NCBI RefSeq assembly: GCF_900100735.1
Contig: NZ_FNCJ01000004.1
Coordinates: 479,365-543,364 of the forward strand
Direction of reading: 5' to 3'
Source: Paraburkholderia phenazinium
GTDB taxonomy: Bacteria > Pseudomonadota > Gammaproteobacteria > Burkholderiales > Burkholderiaceae
Length of the DNA: 64,000 bases
Shown: piece by piece, positions 26,022-35,331 of the stretch
Layout: every line of letters begins with the position of its first letter
Position numbering within the stretch: position 1 is the stretch's first letter
Program-made: the position numbers and the translations under genes
Notes under the pieces: model-generated
The model's database searches: none
Told to the model about the DNA's origin: nothing
The model's input: only the letters and a program-made list of their open reading frames with translations

Positions 26022-26345
26022 TCAGGTTTGCGAGTAGATGACCAGGCCGCTGATGTTTGCCGTGCCGGAAACCTTGTCGCGGATCTGGCCCGTCAGCGTT
26101 ACCTGATAAGCGCTGCCGCCCAGGGCAGTGAACGTGACCGTGAGACCCTTCACGAAAGTCACGGTGTCGTTACCTGTATCTTCCGGCAGGACAGAATTAG
26201 TAATCGCGTTTGAGACCGTCGGCAGCCACCACACCGTGCTGTTGGCCGGCGACATGAAGCGGATCTGGGTCGATTGATTTGAATCACCGCTGCCACTAGC
26301 GGTGCTGTTGGAGTTTGCGGTTAATTGAGTAGTCTGGGAAGCCAT
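26022..26345 (-). CDS. Small Ser/Thr/Asn-rich protein heading the unknown cluster, 107 aa
   Basis: ATG at 26345 is preceded by AGAGGTG at proper spacing, which favours it over the longer frame to 26459. The first ~30 residues are Ser/Thr/Asn/Gly-rich and look disordered (MASQTTQLTANSNSTASG). The rest alternates as beta strands (VTFVKGLTVTFTALGG, YQVTLTGQIRDKVSGTANIS). There are no Cys residues and no signal peptide. I know no family. As the first gene of a same-strand series reaching 9457 it may be a structural subunit or an accessory factor. The 233-bp gap to the next gene holds no clear terminator. Confidence 0.7.
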   Translation of the reverse strand: MASQTTQLTANSNSTASGSGDSNQSTQIRFMSPANSTVWWLPTVSNAITNSVLPEDTGNDTVTFVKGLTVTFTALGGSAYQVTLTGQIRDKVSGTANISGLVIYSQT

Positions 26346-26375
26346 TGCTCGCACCTCTTCCGTAGAAACGATTTC

Positions 26376-26394
26376 AAAAAAAGCCCAAACGGGC
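26376..26394 (-). terminator. Terminator-like hairpin in the leader of the 107-aa gene
   Basis: Read on the minus strand, GCCC-GTTT-GGGC is followed at once by seven T residues, the form of an intrinsic terminator with a short 4–5 bp stem. It lies only ~30 bp before the start codon at 26345, within what should be the 5' leader. It could stop read-through from upstream, or attenuate the cluster. The short stem keeps confidence moderate. Confidence 0.45.
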
Positions 26395-26720
26395 CGTCGA
26401 CAAACGCTGCGCACTACTAAACTCCGGATAACGTGACGAACACACGTCAGTCGGGACAATCATTGCCGGTGAATTCGCATTCTTTGAAGCAGGCTCGAAT
26501 TTAGAGTGTTGCTCGTCCGGCGCAATGCCGCACTGTGGCTGGCACCTCAAGAATGCCTTGATGTCAGAGGCTATCCATGCCCTCTCATTCCCGTAACTGA
26601 TATAGTTGACAGGGTCACTTCCTGTACAAGATTGATCTGGCCTCGTGCTGCCGCAATCCCAATCAGCGCGCTCATAAAACTCTTGCGCGCCGAATGGAGA
26701 GATAGTGAGGAACTGTCGAA
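26395..26720. promoter_or_regulatory. Divergent intergenic region between the unknown cluster and the DUF1232 gene
   Basis: This stretch must carry promoters in both directions. On the plus strand TTGACA at 26606–26611 matches a -35 box, with only a poor -10 candidate (AAGATT/AGATTG, ~26628–26634). On the minus strand there are small imperfect palindromes near 26435–26455 (TGACG / CGTCA). No convincing gene is seen here. Confidence 0.35.
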
Positions 26721-26972
26721 ATGAAAAAAATCGCTTTGCTATGGAAGATTGTGAAGGGCGATCTGCGCGTACTCTGGTATGCGCTGCGGCATCCCGACCG
26801 ACCGGGATGGCTGATGCCCGCGGTCGCTCTCGTGGCGTTGTACGCGATCGATCCTTTCAATTTCGCTGTTCCATTCGTCGGGATCGTGGACGATGGCGTG
26901 CTGGTCCCGTTAGCATTGCACTTGATGGTCCGCTGCCTGCCAATCCAGTTACAACACCTACGTCGCCGGTGA
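26721..26972 (+). CDS. DUF1232 (YkvA-like) small membrane protein
   Basis: 83 aa; ATG after GTGAGGAA. The core KGDLRVLWYALRHPDRPGW followed by LYAIDPFNF and DDGVLVPLALHLM matches the short DUF1232 family, which has a conserved Asp-Pro turn between two hydrophobic helices. Members are inner-membrane proteins of unknown function. It stands alone, transcribed away from the unknown cluster. Confidence 0.85.
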   Translation: MKKIALLWKIVKGDLRVLWYALRHPDRPGWLMPAVALVALYAIDPFNFAVPFVGIVDDGVLVPLALHLMVRCLPIQLQHLRRR

Positions 26973-27029
26973 TGGAATTCAAACCGGCAACGTAGCGCAG
27001 CGTTCGGCCTCACTCAAAGCCACTAACGT

Positions 27030-28400
27030 TCAGGTTCGCCCCGCTTCGCTCGACCCGGAAGAATTGGGTGCCAACCCAGCACGGCTTCGCCGCTCCAAGC
27101 GATCGTCCCGCAACACCCGGCGCCCCGTGCGCGAAACCAGCACAAGCGCGACCGCCAACAAGCTGGTGCCGAACAGGTAGCTCGGCGGGATGAAACGGGC
27201 GTCCGTAAAGCGCGCCACCACCGAAATATAAAAAGGCGCCAGCCCGCCAAACAGCATCACCGCGGTGTTATACGAAATCGCCACACCGGTCGAACGGCCC
27301 TGCACAGTGAAGATCTTCACCAGCATCCCCGGATGCGCAGCGCCTTGCAGCGTCACGAACAGCATGCCAATCAACTGCACCACCATCAGCCTCGTTTCAG
27401 TCGGCGCGGCCAGCAAGTACCAGAACAACGGAAAGACACACGTCAGCCAACCGGCAATAAAGAAGCAGAACAGCCGGTAGGGGCCGACACGGTCCGCCAG
27501 CTTGCCGAACACCGGCGAAAGCACGCACGACATGATGCTCGTGACGAACACGGCTTGCAGCGAAGAACTCAGCGATAGATGCAACTGGTACTGCGCATAA
27601 TTCGGCAAATACGCATTCCATACGTAGTTCAGCGATGTGCCGGCGATCATCACGCCCATCGCACAGACGAGCGCGTCGCCGTTCTCGCGGACGAATTCGC
27701 GCATGCGCTTGCCGAGCGGAGCCCGAGCGGCCGGGCGCGCCTGCATCCGGTGAAACTCGTCCGACTCCGCGAGGTGATGGCGGATGTAAAAGCCGATCGG
27801 CCCGACCAGTGCGCCGATCAGGAACGGCACGCGCCATCCCCACTCCGCCATCTCGCCATGCGACAGATGCCTCGACAGTAAATAGCTGCCCCCCGAGGAC
27901 AACATCGCCGCAATCCCCAACGACAGCATGTTGAAGCTGCCATAGAACATCTTCTTGTCCGGAGGCGCCACCTCGTAAATCGTCACCGACGACAATGCAA
28001 ACTGCGCACCGACCGCGAAGCCCTGCACGAGCCGGCCAATCACCACCAGGATCGGCGCAGCGAGCCCCAGTGTCGCGTAACCCGGCGTCAAGGCCAGCAA
28101 CAGCGAGCCCATCGACATCGCCACCATGATCCATGACAGCGCCTTCACGCGTCCTGCACGGTCCGCGTACATCCCCATCACGACGCCACCGATCGGCCTG
28201 ACCAGAAACCCGACGGCAAACGTCGCGAAGGTCAGCAGCAACGACTCGGCGCGATCGACGCCGCCGAAAAACGCCCGCGCGATCATGCTCGAGAAGTAGG
28301 CGTACACCATGAAGTCGAACCACTCGAACGTGCCGCCGATCACGGTCGTAAAGATGACTTTCCGGATCTTCCTCGCCTGGGTGTCGGTGTCGGTACGCAT
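27030..28400 (-). CDS. MFS transporter, metabolite:H+ symporter type
   Basis: 456 aa from ATG at 28400 (MRTDTDTQARKIRKV). It has the MHS-subfamily signature: GGTFEWFDFMVYAYFSSMIA in TM1, FAVGFLVRPIGGVVMG with the following ADRAGRVKAL loop, and GRLVQGFAVGAQF. Twelve hydrophobic segments are evident. Such permeases import organic acids, betaines or amino-acid derivatives. It starts 5 bp after the hydrolase gene, so the two are co-transcribed. Uptake of the substrate of the neighbouring hydrolase or acyltransferase is a reasonable inference. Confidence 0.9.
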   Translation of the reverse strand: MRTDTDTQARKIRKVIFTTVIGGTFEWFDFMVYAYFSSMIARAFFGGVDRAESLLLTFATFAVGFLVRPIGGVVMGMYADRAGRVKALSWIMVAMSMGSLLLALTPGYATLGLAAPILVVIGRLVQGFAVGAQFALSSVTIYEVAPPDKKMFYGSFNMLSLGIAAMLSSGGSYLLSRHLSHGEMAEWGWRVPFLIGALVGPIGFYIRHHLAESDEFHRMQARPAARAPLGKRMREFVRENGDALVCAMGVMIAGTSLNYVWNAYLPNYAQYQLHLSLSSSLQAVFVTSIMSCVLSPVFGKLADRVGPYRLFCFFIAGWLTCVFPLFWYLLAAPTETRLMVVQLIGMLFVTLQGAAHPGMLVKIFTVQGRSTGVAISYNTAVMLFGGLAPFYISVVARFTDARFIPPSYLFGTSLLAVALVLVSRTGRRVLRDDRLERRSRAGLAPNSSGSSEAGRT

Positions 28401-28404
28401 GGGT

Positions 28405-29271
28405 CTATTCTCCGGCGCGCATCGTGCGCAGTACCTGCGCAAAAAAGTCCTGGACCACCTCGACGACCTGCATACCGTTGTGCGCGATATTGTCCAGCTC
28501 GTCAAAGCGGACCTGGATGCCCGCTGCTTCGAACGAGGCCTTGAGGGTCCTAAGCCGTTCCGGCCGCGTCGCGCCGGCGTCGTTGATGCCCGGCAAATAC
28601 ATCGGGCTGTCCTCGCGCACCGTGATTTCCCAGGTTTCAAGATCGGCCCGGCCGACCACCATCTGCACCGGGACGCGCTGCAACGCTGCCGCGTCGAACG
28701 GCTTGCCGAAGTGCCGCTCGAAGCCGCCTACACCCAGCCACCAGTCCTTCGTTTGATCGAGCACCGTGACGTTGCCCGGCGCGCCGATAGTCGCGGCCCA
28801 TAGACGCTCCGGATGGACGTAGGCAAAGCGGTTCACGAACTGCCCGCCGCCCGAGTAGCCGAACAGCGCGAATTTATCGAAACGCTTGCCGTAGCGCTCG
28901 CCGACTTCGCTCACCATGTCCAGCAGCACCTTGTCGTAACGGATATCGCCTTCGATCAAACGCTTGAAGCCGTTGCGATCGCCATCGCCACGCACGCCCA
29001 CCGGAAAGAGCGGGCACAGCACGATGCAGCGGTTCCAGCGGCCAAACGGAGCAAACGCATCGCGGTATTGCGTGAATTGCCGGCCCGTGCCGTGCATCAC
29101 GACGACCAGTTCGACATCGTTGCCGGACGCCAGTATTTCGCGCGGCACATACAGTGCGTACGGAAAACGAGGATCGTGACGGCTGGCATAGACGGTAGTC
29201 GAGTCAAGGTCGTACAGCGCCGCTGCTTTCTCATGACCGGCACCGGACGGCTTTTGGGCAATCTCGAACAT
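28405..29271 (-). CDS. Alpha/beta hydrolase (esterase/PHB-depolymerase-like)
   Basis: 288 aa. VELVVVMHGTGRQF gives the oxyanion-hole strand, FALFGYSGGGQFVNRFAYVHPERL holds the nucleophile G-Y-S-G-G, and DNIAHNGMQVVEVV near the end carries the likely catalytic His. No signal peptide, so cytoplasmic. It lies between the C45-type acyltransferase and the MFS permease in the same direction, suggesting step-wise breakdown of an imported ester or amide. The exact substrate cannot be read. Confidence 0.82.
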   Translation of the reverse strand: MFEIAQKPSGAGHEKAAALYDLDSTTVYASRHDPRFPYALYVPREILASGNDVELVVVMHGTGRQFTQYRDAFAPFGRWNRCIVLCPLFPVGVRGDGDRNGFKRLIEGDIRYDKVLLDMVSEVGERYGKRFDKFALFGYSGGGQFVNRFAYVHPERLWAATIGAPGNVTVLDQTKDWWLGVGGFERHFGKPFDAAALQRVPVQMVVGRADLETWEITVREDSPMYLPGINDAGATRPERLRTLKASFEAAGIQVRFDELDNIAHNGMQVVEVVQDFFAQVLRTMRAGE

Positions 29272-29346
29272 CTGTTATTCCTCCAGGACGGAATCAAATA
29301 TGTCGTGGGCGCCCGGCGGCATGCGGGGCGCGTGGGCAACGGCCGT

Positions 29347-30474
29347 TCACACCGCTTCGGGCAGCGGCTCGTGGTGCAGGCTGTAACGAGTAAAGATCCG
29401 ATTGAGTGCGGGCAGCGGCGCGACATCCATTTCGCCGGCGCCCGGATGCATGACGATCATCGCGACGGTCGCCGACATCGTGTGGCGCGTGCCCATGCGC
29501 GGCGGACGGCATACCGAGTACGGCGTGCCGAACGCGTCGAACAGCGCAGCCTTGACCGCGTTGCGATCCACCTTGGGCGTCGCGTTCAGCAATTGCCGTA
29601 CGCGCCAGTCGCGGTAGTAACTGTCCGGCGAGTTCTCGCAGCCCGTGTCACGCAGCTTGGTGCGGGCGACCGGACTGACCCAATGGTTCGCGTGCACGAT
29701 CAACTGATCGTCGCCTGGATAAATCGGGAAAGCCTCGTCGGGGGCGCACTCGAAATCGATGCCGAAGCCCTCGGCCATGCCGAGCATGATGTTGTTCGAG
29801 CATGACTTCGGCGTCGTGGCGATCACACGCAGCGCGTTGGCAAACACGGGTTCTTCAAGCACGCGCCGGCGCAACAGCGAAAGCGGCACGCCGAGCTGGG
29901 TATAGTCGCGGTCGGACTCGAGATAGTTCGCGGTGATCGACACGCCGGCGGCATTCAGCCCGCTGCGTGCGAGGCCGCCTGCCTCGACGAACGTCAGGAA
30001 GTCCGGCCCGTCGTCGTTGCGCACCCGCAAGACCACACCGGTATCGACGCAGTCGGCCTTCCAGTCCCAGTTCTGCGCATGGATCAACTGCCCGGTCGCC
30101 GAACGCGAGGGCAGCACCAGCACGCCGGTACAGCCGTCTTCGTCCTCGGCCTGCATTGCCTTTTCTGCACGCGCCTTCGCCAGCACCTCGGTACGGGCGT
30201 TGATCATCACGATGTCCTCGTAAGGCACCTCTGCGCCGACGGCGATGCCGCGCATTTCTTCCAGATACGCCGGCTGAAACTCACCGATAGCCTGTTCTAG
30301 CGAGCGGATCAGCGCCATCTGCGACGCTTCGCTGTAACCGAGATTGCGCAGCGTTTGCCCGTATCGGGAAGCGCTCAGGCGCACGCGCTCGGCCGCCGCA
30401 CGGCCGTATTGCACCCCGCGCTCGTACGGTTTGCCGGATACGCTGATAAAAGGAAATTGCTGGATTTGCGACAT
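29347..30474 (-). CDS. C45-family N-terminal nucleophile acyltransferase/amidase
   Basis: 375 aa from ATG at 30474 (MSQIQQFPFISVSGKPYERG); the frame is open further upstream, but this start fits the family. The layout matches acyl-CoA:6-aminopenicillanate acyltransferase relatives: PYERGVQYGRAAAERV, EEMRGIAVGAEVPYEDIVMINARTE, then DEDGCTGVLV, with autocatalytic cleavage expected before Cys115, then AQNWDW and VEAGGLARSGLNAAG. These enzymes hydrolyse or transfer acyl groups of amides. It is the first gene of the minus-strand trio that is divergent from a LysR gene. Confidence 0.85.
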   Translation of the reverse strand: MSQIQQFPFISVSGKPYERGVQYGRAAAERVRLSASRYGQTLRNLGYSEASQMALIRSLEQAIGEFQPAYLEEMRGIAVGAEVPYEDIVMINARTEVLAKARAEKAMQAEDEDGCTGVLVLPSRSATGQLIHAQNWDWKADCVDTGVVLRVRNDDGPDFLTFVEAGGLARSGLNAAGVSITANYLESDRDYTQLGVPLSLLRRRVLEEPVFANALRVIATTPKSCSNNIMLGMAEGFGIDFECAPDEAFPIYPGDDQLIVHANHWVSPVARTKLRDTGCENSPDSYYRDWRVRQLLNATPKVDRNAVKAALFDAFGTPYSVCRPPRMGTRHTMSATVAMIVMHPGAGEMDVAPLPALNRIFTRYSLHHEPLPEAV

Positions 30475-30759
30475 CGTGGGACTCCTCACCCTGGAAAGCA
30501 CCGAGTTAGCCGAAGGCACCGAGGATGGCGAACGGTCCGGCTGCGGGCAGGCCGCGCCCGGACCGCTACGCGTCAGCGCTGCTGGCGTCGGCACGGCTTG
30601 ATGAAGCGATTCTCGGGTGCGATAAATAAAATAAAAAGCGTTATTTTCTTTCCCCAAAGGAAAGATTTTTTTTAGTTTCATGCGATCATGCAACTCAGGT
30701 CAGCGCCGGGGCAAACGCGCCGTTCACGCGCCTCCCGGCAATTTTTCATGAGGTTTTGC
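30475..30759. promoter_or_regulatory. Divergent promoter region, putative LysR operator
   Basis: 285 bp between the acyltransferase and the LysR gene. An AT-rich palindrome AAAATAA (30628–30634) / TTATTTT (30641–30647), and a hairpin CTTTCC/GGAAAG just after it, are the natural candidates for the regulator's site. No gene is seen. Operator role is inferred from position and symmetry. Confidence 0.45.
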
Positions 30760-31638
30760 ATGAGTGAAATTCGCATGCTCCGGACGTTTCTGGCGATCGA
30801 GAAACACGGAACCATGGCAGCCGCAGCCGATCGCATGGCACTCACGCACGCCGCCGTCGGCGCGCAGATGCGCACGCTGGAACGCGTGTGCCAGCGCCAG
30901 CTGTTCGACCGCAGCGGACGGAGCATCCAGTTGAACGATGCCGGCCGCTCGATCATCGAGCAGGCACGCTCGGTGGTCGCCGCCTACGACTCGCTGCTGC
31001 GTGGCGTGGCCGACAAGCGCAGCATCGAAGGCTCGATCACGATCGGCTCGACCGTTTACTCGATGGGCTTTCTGGCGGCCAACGTGATTCGTCTGAAGGT
31101 GTCGTACCCTGGCCTGAACGTGCGTCTCACGCATGGCAGCAGCCCGGAACTGGAACGGCAGGTACGCGCCGGCGAGATCGACGCGGCGGTAATCGTCAGC
31201 GAGCCGCGGGCGACCCACTTGCCCGAGTTGTGGGAGCGTCTGTACGACGAACCGCTGGTGCTGCTAGCCAATCCGGCGGCTGCACCGGCCGACGCATCGG
31301 TGAGCTCGCTGCTCAAGCGCCTGCCGTTCATCGGCTTCGAAGCGGCGTCGCTCACCGGCGCGCATGTCACTAGCCTGCTGCGCCGCTTGCGGGTGGAGGT
31401 CAATCTGGTGCTGGAAATGAACTCGATTGCTGCGATTGCCGATCTGGTGCGGCAAAACGTAGGGATATCGATCGTGCCGCGCCTGCGGCATGCCGCGTGG
31501 GACGACGACCCGCTGTTGAGCGTGAAGCCGATTCCCGGCACCTCGTGGCGCCGGCATATCGGCTGGTACGAGTTTGGCCGGCAGCCGCTGGCGACCGCGA
31601 TCGTCAAGAATCAGTTGCTGTCGGCGCTGGTGGAGTAG
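30760..31638 (+). CDS. LysR-family transcriptional regulator
   Basis: 292 aa from ATG at 30760, preceded by TGAGG at 6-nt spacing; an in-frame ATG at 30748 is less well placed. The N-terminal winged HTH is clear (MLRTFLAIEKHGTMAAAADR, then THAAVGAQMRTLE). A substrate-binding domain with two lobes follows (EGSITIGSTVYSMGFLAANV; LVLEMNSIAAIADLV; VGISIVPRL). It is divergent from the acyltransferase–hydrolase–MFS trio and is very likely its regulator. Confidence 0.92.
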   Translation: MSEIRMLRTFLAIEKHGTMAAAADRMALTHAAVGAQMRTLERVCQRQLFDRSGRSIQLNDAGRSIIEQARSVVAAYDSLLRGVADKRSIEGSITIGSTVYSMGFLAANVIRLKVSYPGLNVRLTHGSSPELERQVRAGEIDAAVIVSEPRATHLPELWERLYDEPLVLLANPAAAPADASVSSLLKRLPFIGFEAASLTGAHVTSLLRRLRVEVNLVLEMNSIAAIADLVRQNVGISIVPRLRHAAWDDDPLLSVKPIPGTSWRRHIGWYEFGRQPLATAIVKNQLLSALVE

Positions 31639-31777
31639 GTTCGGGTGGTTGAGGAAGGAAGCGGCGACCTCGCAACCGCTGGCGCGCCGCTCGGTCTAAT
31701 ATAGTTGCATTCACACCGGCTCGAGCCCGTTGGCGGGCAACCGGTGCGCCACACAGCCGAACCCGGAGGTCTCCATC

Positions 31778-32065
31778 ATGCAGATTGCCAAAGTCGTCAT
31801 CGGAGTAGCCGCGCTCGTCGGCGTAACCGCAGCCTATGCCGAAGGGTTCGACATCAGGCAATCCATCTCGGAGGGGCGTGAACTGCGCCTCGTGGAACAC
31901 ACGGCCGAATGTGCCGGCGGCCCCGGCGCGTTCATTTACAGGCAAGGCAAGCAGATCGATCAGACCTGCAATGTCGTCCTTACTGCGAAAGGTGCGACCG
32001 TGAGGATGCCGGCTTTTGAGCCGCGCATGTTCTTCCCGCGCGATACGCTGTATCCGAACTCGTAA
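31778..32065 (+). CDS. Small exported protein of unknown function, 95 aa
   Basis: ATG at 31778 follows a perfect GGAGGT. Signal peptide MQIAKVVIGVAALVGVTAAYA, then EGFD. The mature ~75 residues contain two Cys (AECAGG, QTCNVV), likely one disulfide in the periplasm, and end in PRDTLYPNS. No family recognised. The next gene (exported binding protein) is 124 bp away and may be independent. Confidence 0.75.
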   Translation: MQIAKVVIGVAALVGVTAAYAEGFDIRQSISEGRELRLVEHTAECAGGPGAFIYRQGKQIDQTCNVVLTAKGATVRMPAFEPRMFFPRDTLYPNS

Positions 32066-32189
32066 TCGTGAGCAGGCGCTTCGGGAATCGATGCTCGAGT
32101 GCGTTCGACGCGCGCTTGCAGGGCCACGCCGGTACGCTCAACAAAGGCATCCTCGGATGAGGCGGTTTTCAACGACGGGACGCCGAACA

Positions 32190-33050
32190 ATGGGTCTTGT
32201 TGGCAAGCTATCGCTCATGTTGGCGGTTAGCGCCGCCGTGTTCTTCCCAGGGTCCGTGTTCGCTCAAAGTCAAGGCGCGAACCTCGCACAACAAACCGCC
32301 TCGCAGTCAACGAACCCAGCAGGTGAATCCATGGTGAAGGTGTTTGCGCCGAGCGGCACGCTGCGCGCTTCGATCAATCTCGGCAATCCGGTGCTGGCCA
32401 GCCTTGATCCGGCCACCGGCAATCCGGTTGGCGTTTCCGTCGACCTGGCCACCGAACTCGCCCGCCGTCTCGGCGTGCCCTTGCAACTGGTCGCGGTGAA
32501 GTCGGCGGGCGCTTCCGTCGACAACGTGAATCAGGACAAGGCCGACATCGGTTTTTTCGCCGTCGATCCGAAGCGCGGACAGGAAATCAGTTTCACCAAG
32601 CCGTACGTGTTGATCGAAGGCTTTTACCTGGTGCACGACACATCGCCGATCACCACCAATGATCAGGTCGATCAACCGGGAGTGACTGTCGCAGTCGGCA
32701 AAGACAGCGCCTACGATCTGTTTCTCACCCGCGAATTGCATCACGCGACGATTGTGCGGATTCCAACCTCGCCCGCCGTGGTGCAAGGTTTTCTGGATCA
32801 GCATCTGGACGTGGCCGCAGGCGTGAAGCAGCAGCTCGAAACCGATGCCGCGAAAACCGGCGGACTGCGGATCCTCGATCAACGTTTCATGGTGATCCGT
32901 CAGGCGATGGGGGTGCCAAAGGCAAGGGGCGATGAGGCGGCCGCGTATCTCTCCCGGTTTGTCGAAGAGATGAAGGCATCGGGCTTTGTCGCGGCGTCTC
33001 TCGCGCGCCACCACATCACGGGCGCGGAAGTAGCTGGGGACACTGACTAG
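32190..33050 (+). CDS. Periplasmic amino-acid-type ABC transporter substrate-binding protein
   Basis: 286 aa from ATG at 32190; signal peptide with hydrophobic LSLMLAVSAAVFFPGSVFA. SBP_bac_3 fold: GTLRASINLGNPVLASLDP, GVSVDLATELARRLGVPLQL, DIGFFAVDPKRGQEISFT, KPYVLIEGFYLVHD. These match polar amino-acid-binding proteins. No permease or ATPase genes are adjacent, so it is an orphan binding protein, perhaps a sensor or a partner of a distant transporter. Confidence 0.85.
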   Translation: MGLVGKLSLMLAVSAAVFFPGSVFAQSQGANLAQQTASQSTNPAGESMVKVFAPSGTLRASINLGNPVLASLDPATGNPVGVSVDLATELARRLGVPLQLVAVKSAGASVDNVNQDKADIGFFAVDPKRGQEISFTKPYVLIEGFYLVHDTSPITTNDQVDQPGVTVAVGKDSAYDLFLTRELHHATIVRIPTSPAVVQGFLDQHLDVAAGVKQQLETDAAKTGGLRILDQRFMVIRQAMGVPKARGDEAAAYLSRFVEEMKASGFVAASLARHHITGAEVAGDTD

Positions 33051-33090
33051 CAGTGCCCTTGGCGCCAGCGGGTTCCCTGAGGAAGACTCC

Positions 33091-33858
33091 TTACGAGCGT
33101 GACGGCGCCGCCGCCAGCGCCGCCTGAGCGCGCTGCAGCCACTCCCGGTTGTGTTCCCGCGCATGACGCGGCCAGTGCTTCGCATCCTGCGCGATATCAG
33201 CATACAGGCTGATGGCACGCTGGCGATCCGCCGCGTCCCCTTGTTTGGAGAGCCAGTCGGCAAACAGGCAGCGCGGCGCCGCATCGCTCGCACAAGCGAG
33301 CGACTGCTCGAAGGCCGCCCGCGTGCCGGGGGCATCGAGCGCAGCAAGGGTCCGCGCATACAACAACGCGGGCTCAGGCTGCTGCCGAGCCTGCGGGTTC
33401 GAGTCAAACAGCCGCCCCAGGCTCTCCTGCGCCGCCACATGCTGACCGACGGAGAACTGCGCCTTTGCCAGGCCTAGCAGCAGCGCAGCATCGGTCGCAA
33501 ACGGCCCATTCGCGGCCGCCTGATAATGCTCGAGCGCTTCGCCCGCCTGCCCCGCCTCCAGCAAGGCCGCGCCCAGCCGCATCCGATGCTCGACCGTCGG
33601 CGCGCGGTCGAAGTTGACGCGCGCCTCGCGCACCGCGCGATTGGGATCGACCAGTTGCGAAATCGCCCGCGTGGCAGCCCGGCCGCCGCGCGACTCGCGC
33701 AGGCTCGGCAAATAGATCGCGAACAGATAGACCACGCTGCCGAGCAGCGGGAAGATGAACAGCAGGAACAGCCAGTACATGTTCTGGTGAGTACGCACTA
33801 CATGCACGGCAAAAAACAGCGCAACGATGACGTGAAGACCGATTCCGAAAAATGACAT
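33091..33858 (-). CDS. Membrane-anchored tetratricopeptide protein
   Basis: 255 aa from ATG at 33858 (MSFFGIGLHVIVALFFAVHV). Two N-terminal membrane helices (residues ~3–20 and ~28–50, MYWLFLLFIFPLLGSVVYLF) resemble the PLDc_N-type lead helices. A cytoplasmic array of TPR-like helices follows (RMRLGAALLEAGQAGEALEH, ALLLGLAKAQFSVGQHVAAQ). Likely a scaffold protein. Convergent with the binding-protein gene. Confidence 0.75.
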   Translation of the reverse strand: MSFFGIGLHVIVALFFAVHVVRTHQNMYWLFLLFIFPLLGSVVYLFAIYLPSLRESRGGRAATRAISQLVDPNRAVREARVNFDRAPTVEHRMRLGAALLEAGQAGEALEHYQAAANGPFATDAALLLGLAKAQFSVGQHVAAQESLGRLFDSNPQARQQPEPALLYARTLAALDAPGTRAAFEQSLACASDAAPRCLFADWLSKQGDAADRQRAISLYADIAQDAKHWPRHAREHNREWLQRAQAALAAAPSRS

Positions 33859-34117
33859 GTTTTCGACTTGAGACCAGGATGAAGCGATAAACGGCCGCGC
33901 CGGACAGGGGGCGCAACCACGATGGGAGCACAGCGTACCGGCAACCCGCAACGGAGCGTAATCCGTTAAATTGTTGCATTGCAGATGCCACAGTCTACCT
34001 AAGACAGAGTCGTGCAGCCGCCGTTCGCCACCCCGCCAAACGGACTATCCCCTTCGCCGCGACGACGCGGACCCGCTGGTGGCGTAAAATACGCGCTTTC
34101 CCGAACTTCTCGCCACC

Positions 34118-35254
<1,137 letters not shown>

Positions 35255-35331
35255 CCGGCACCAGCAGTCGCAAGGCTGATCCGACCATTCACGCGCATTA
35301 GCGCTTACTCAAACAACACTACGGACTGACT

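Noticed and set aside
9457..26345. Tc toxin or contractile-injection cluster
   Set aside because: None of the marker genes (RHS/TcC, VRP1-like, sheath, baseplate) is present and the large proteins lack their motifs.
33951..34117. Possible FMN riboswitch before ribB
   Set aside because: The conserved RFN-element core sequences are not present in the ribB leader.
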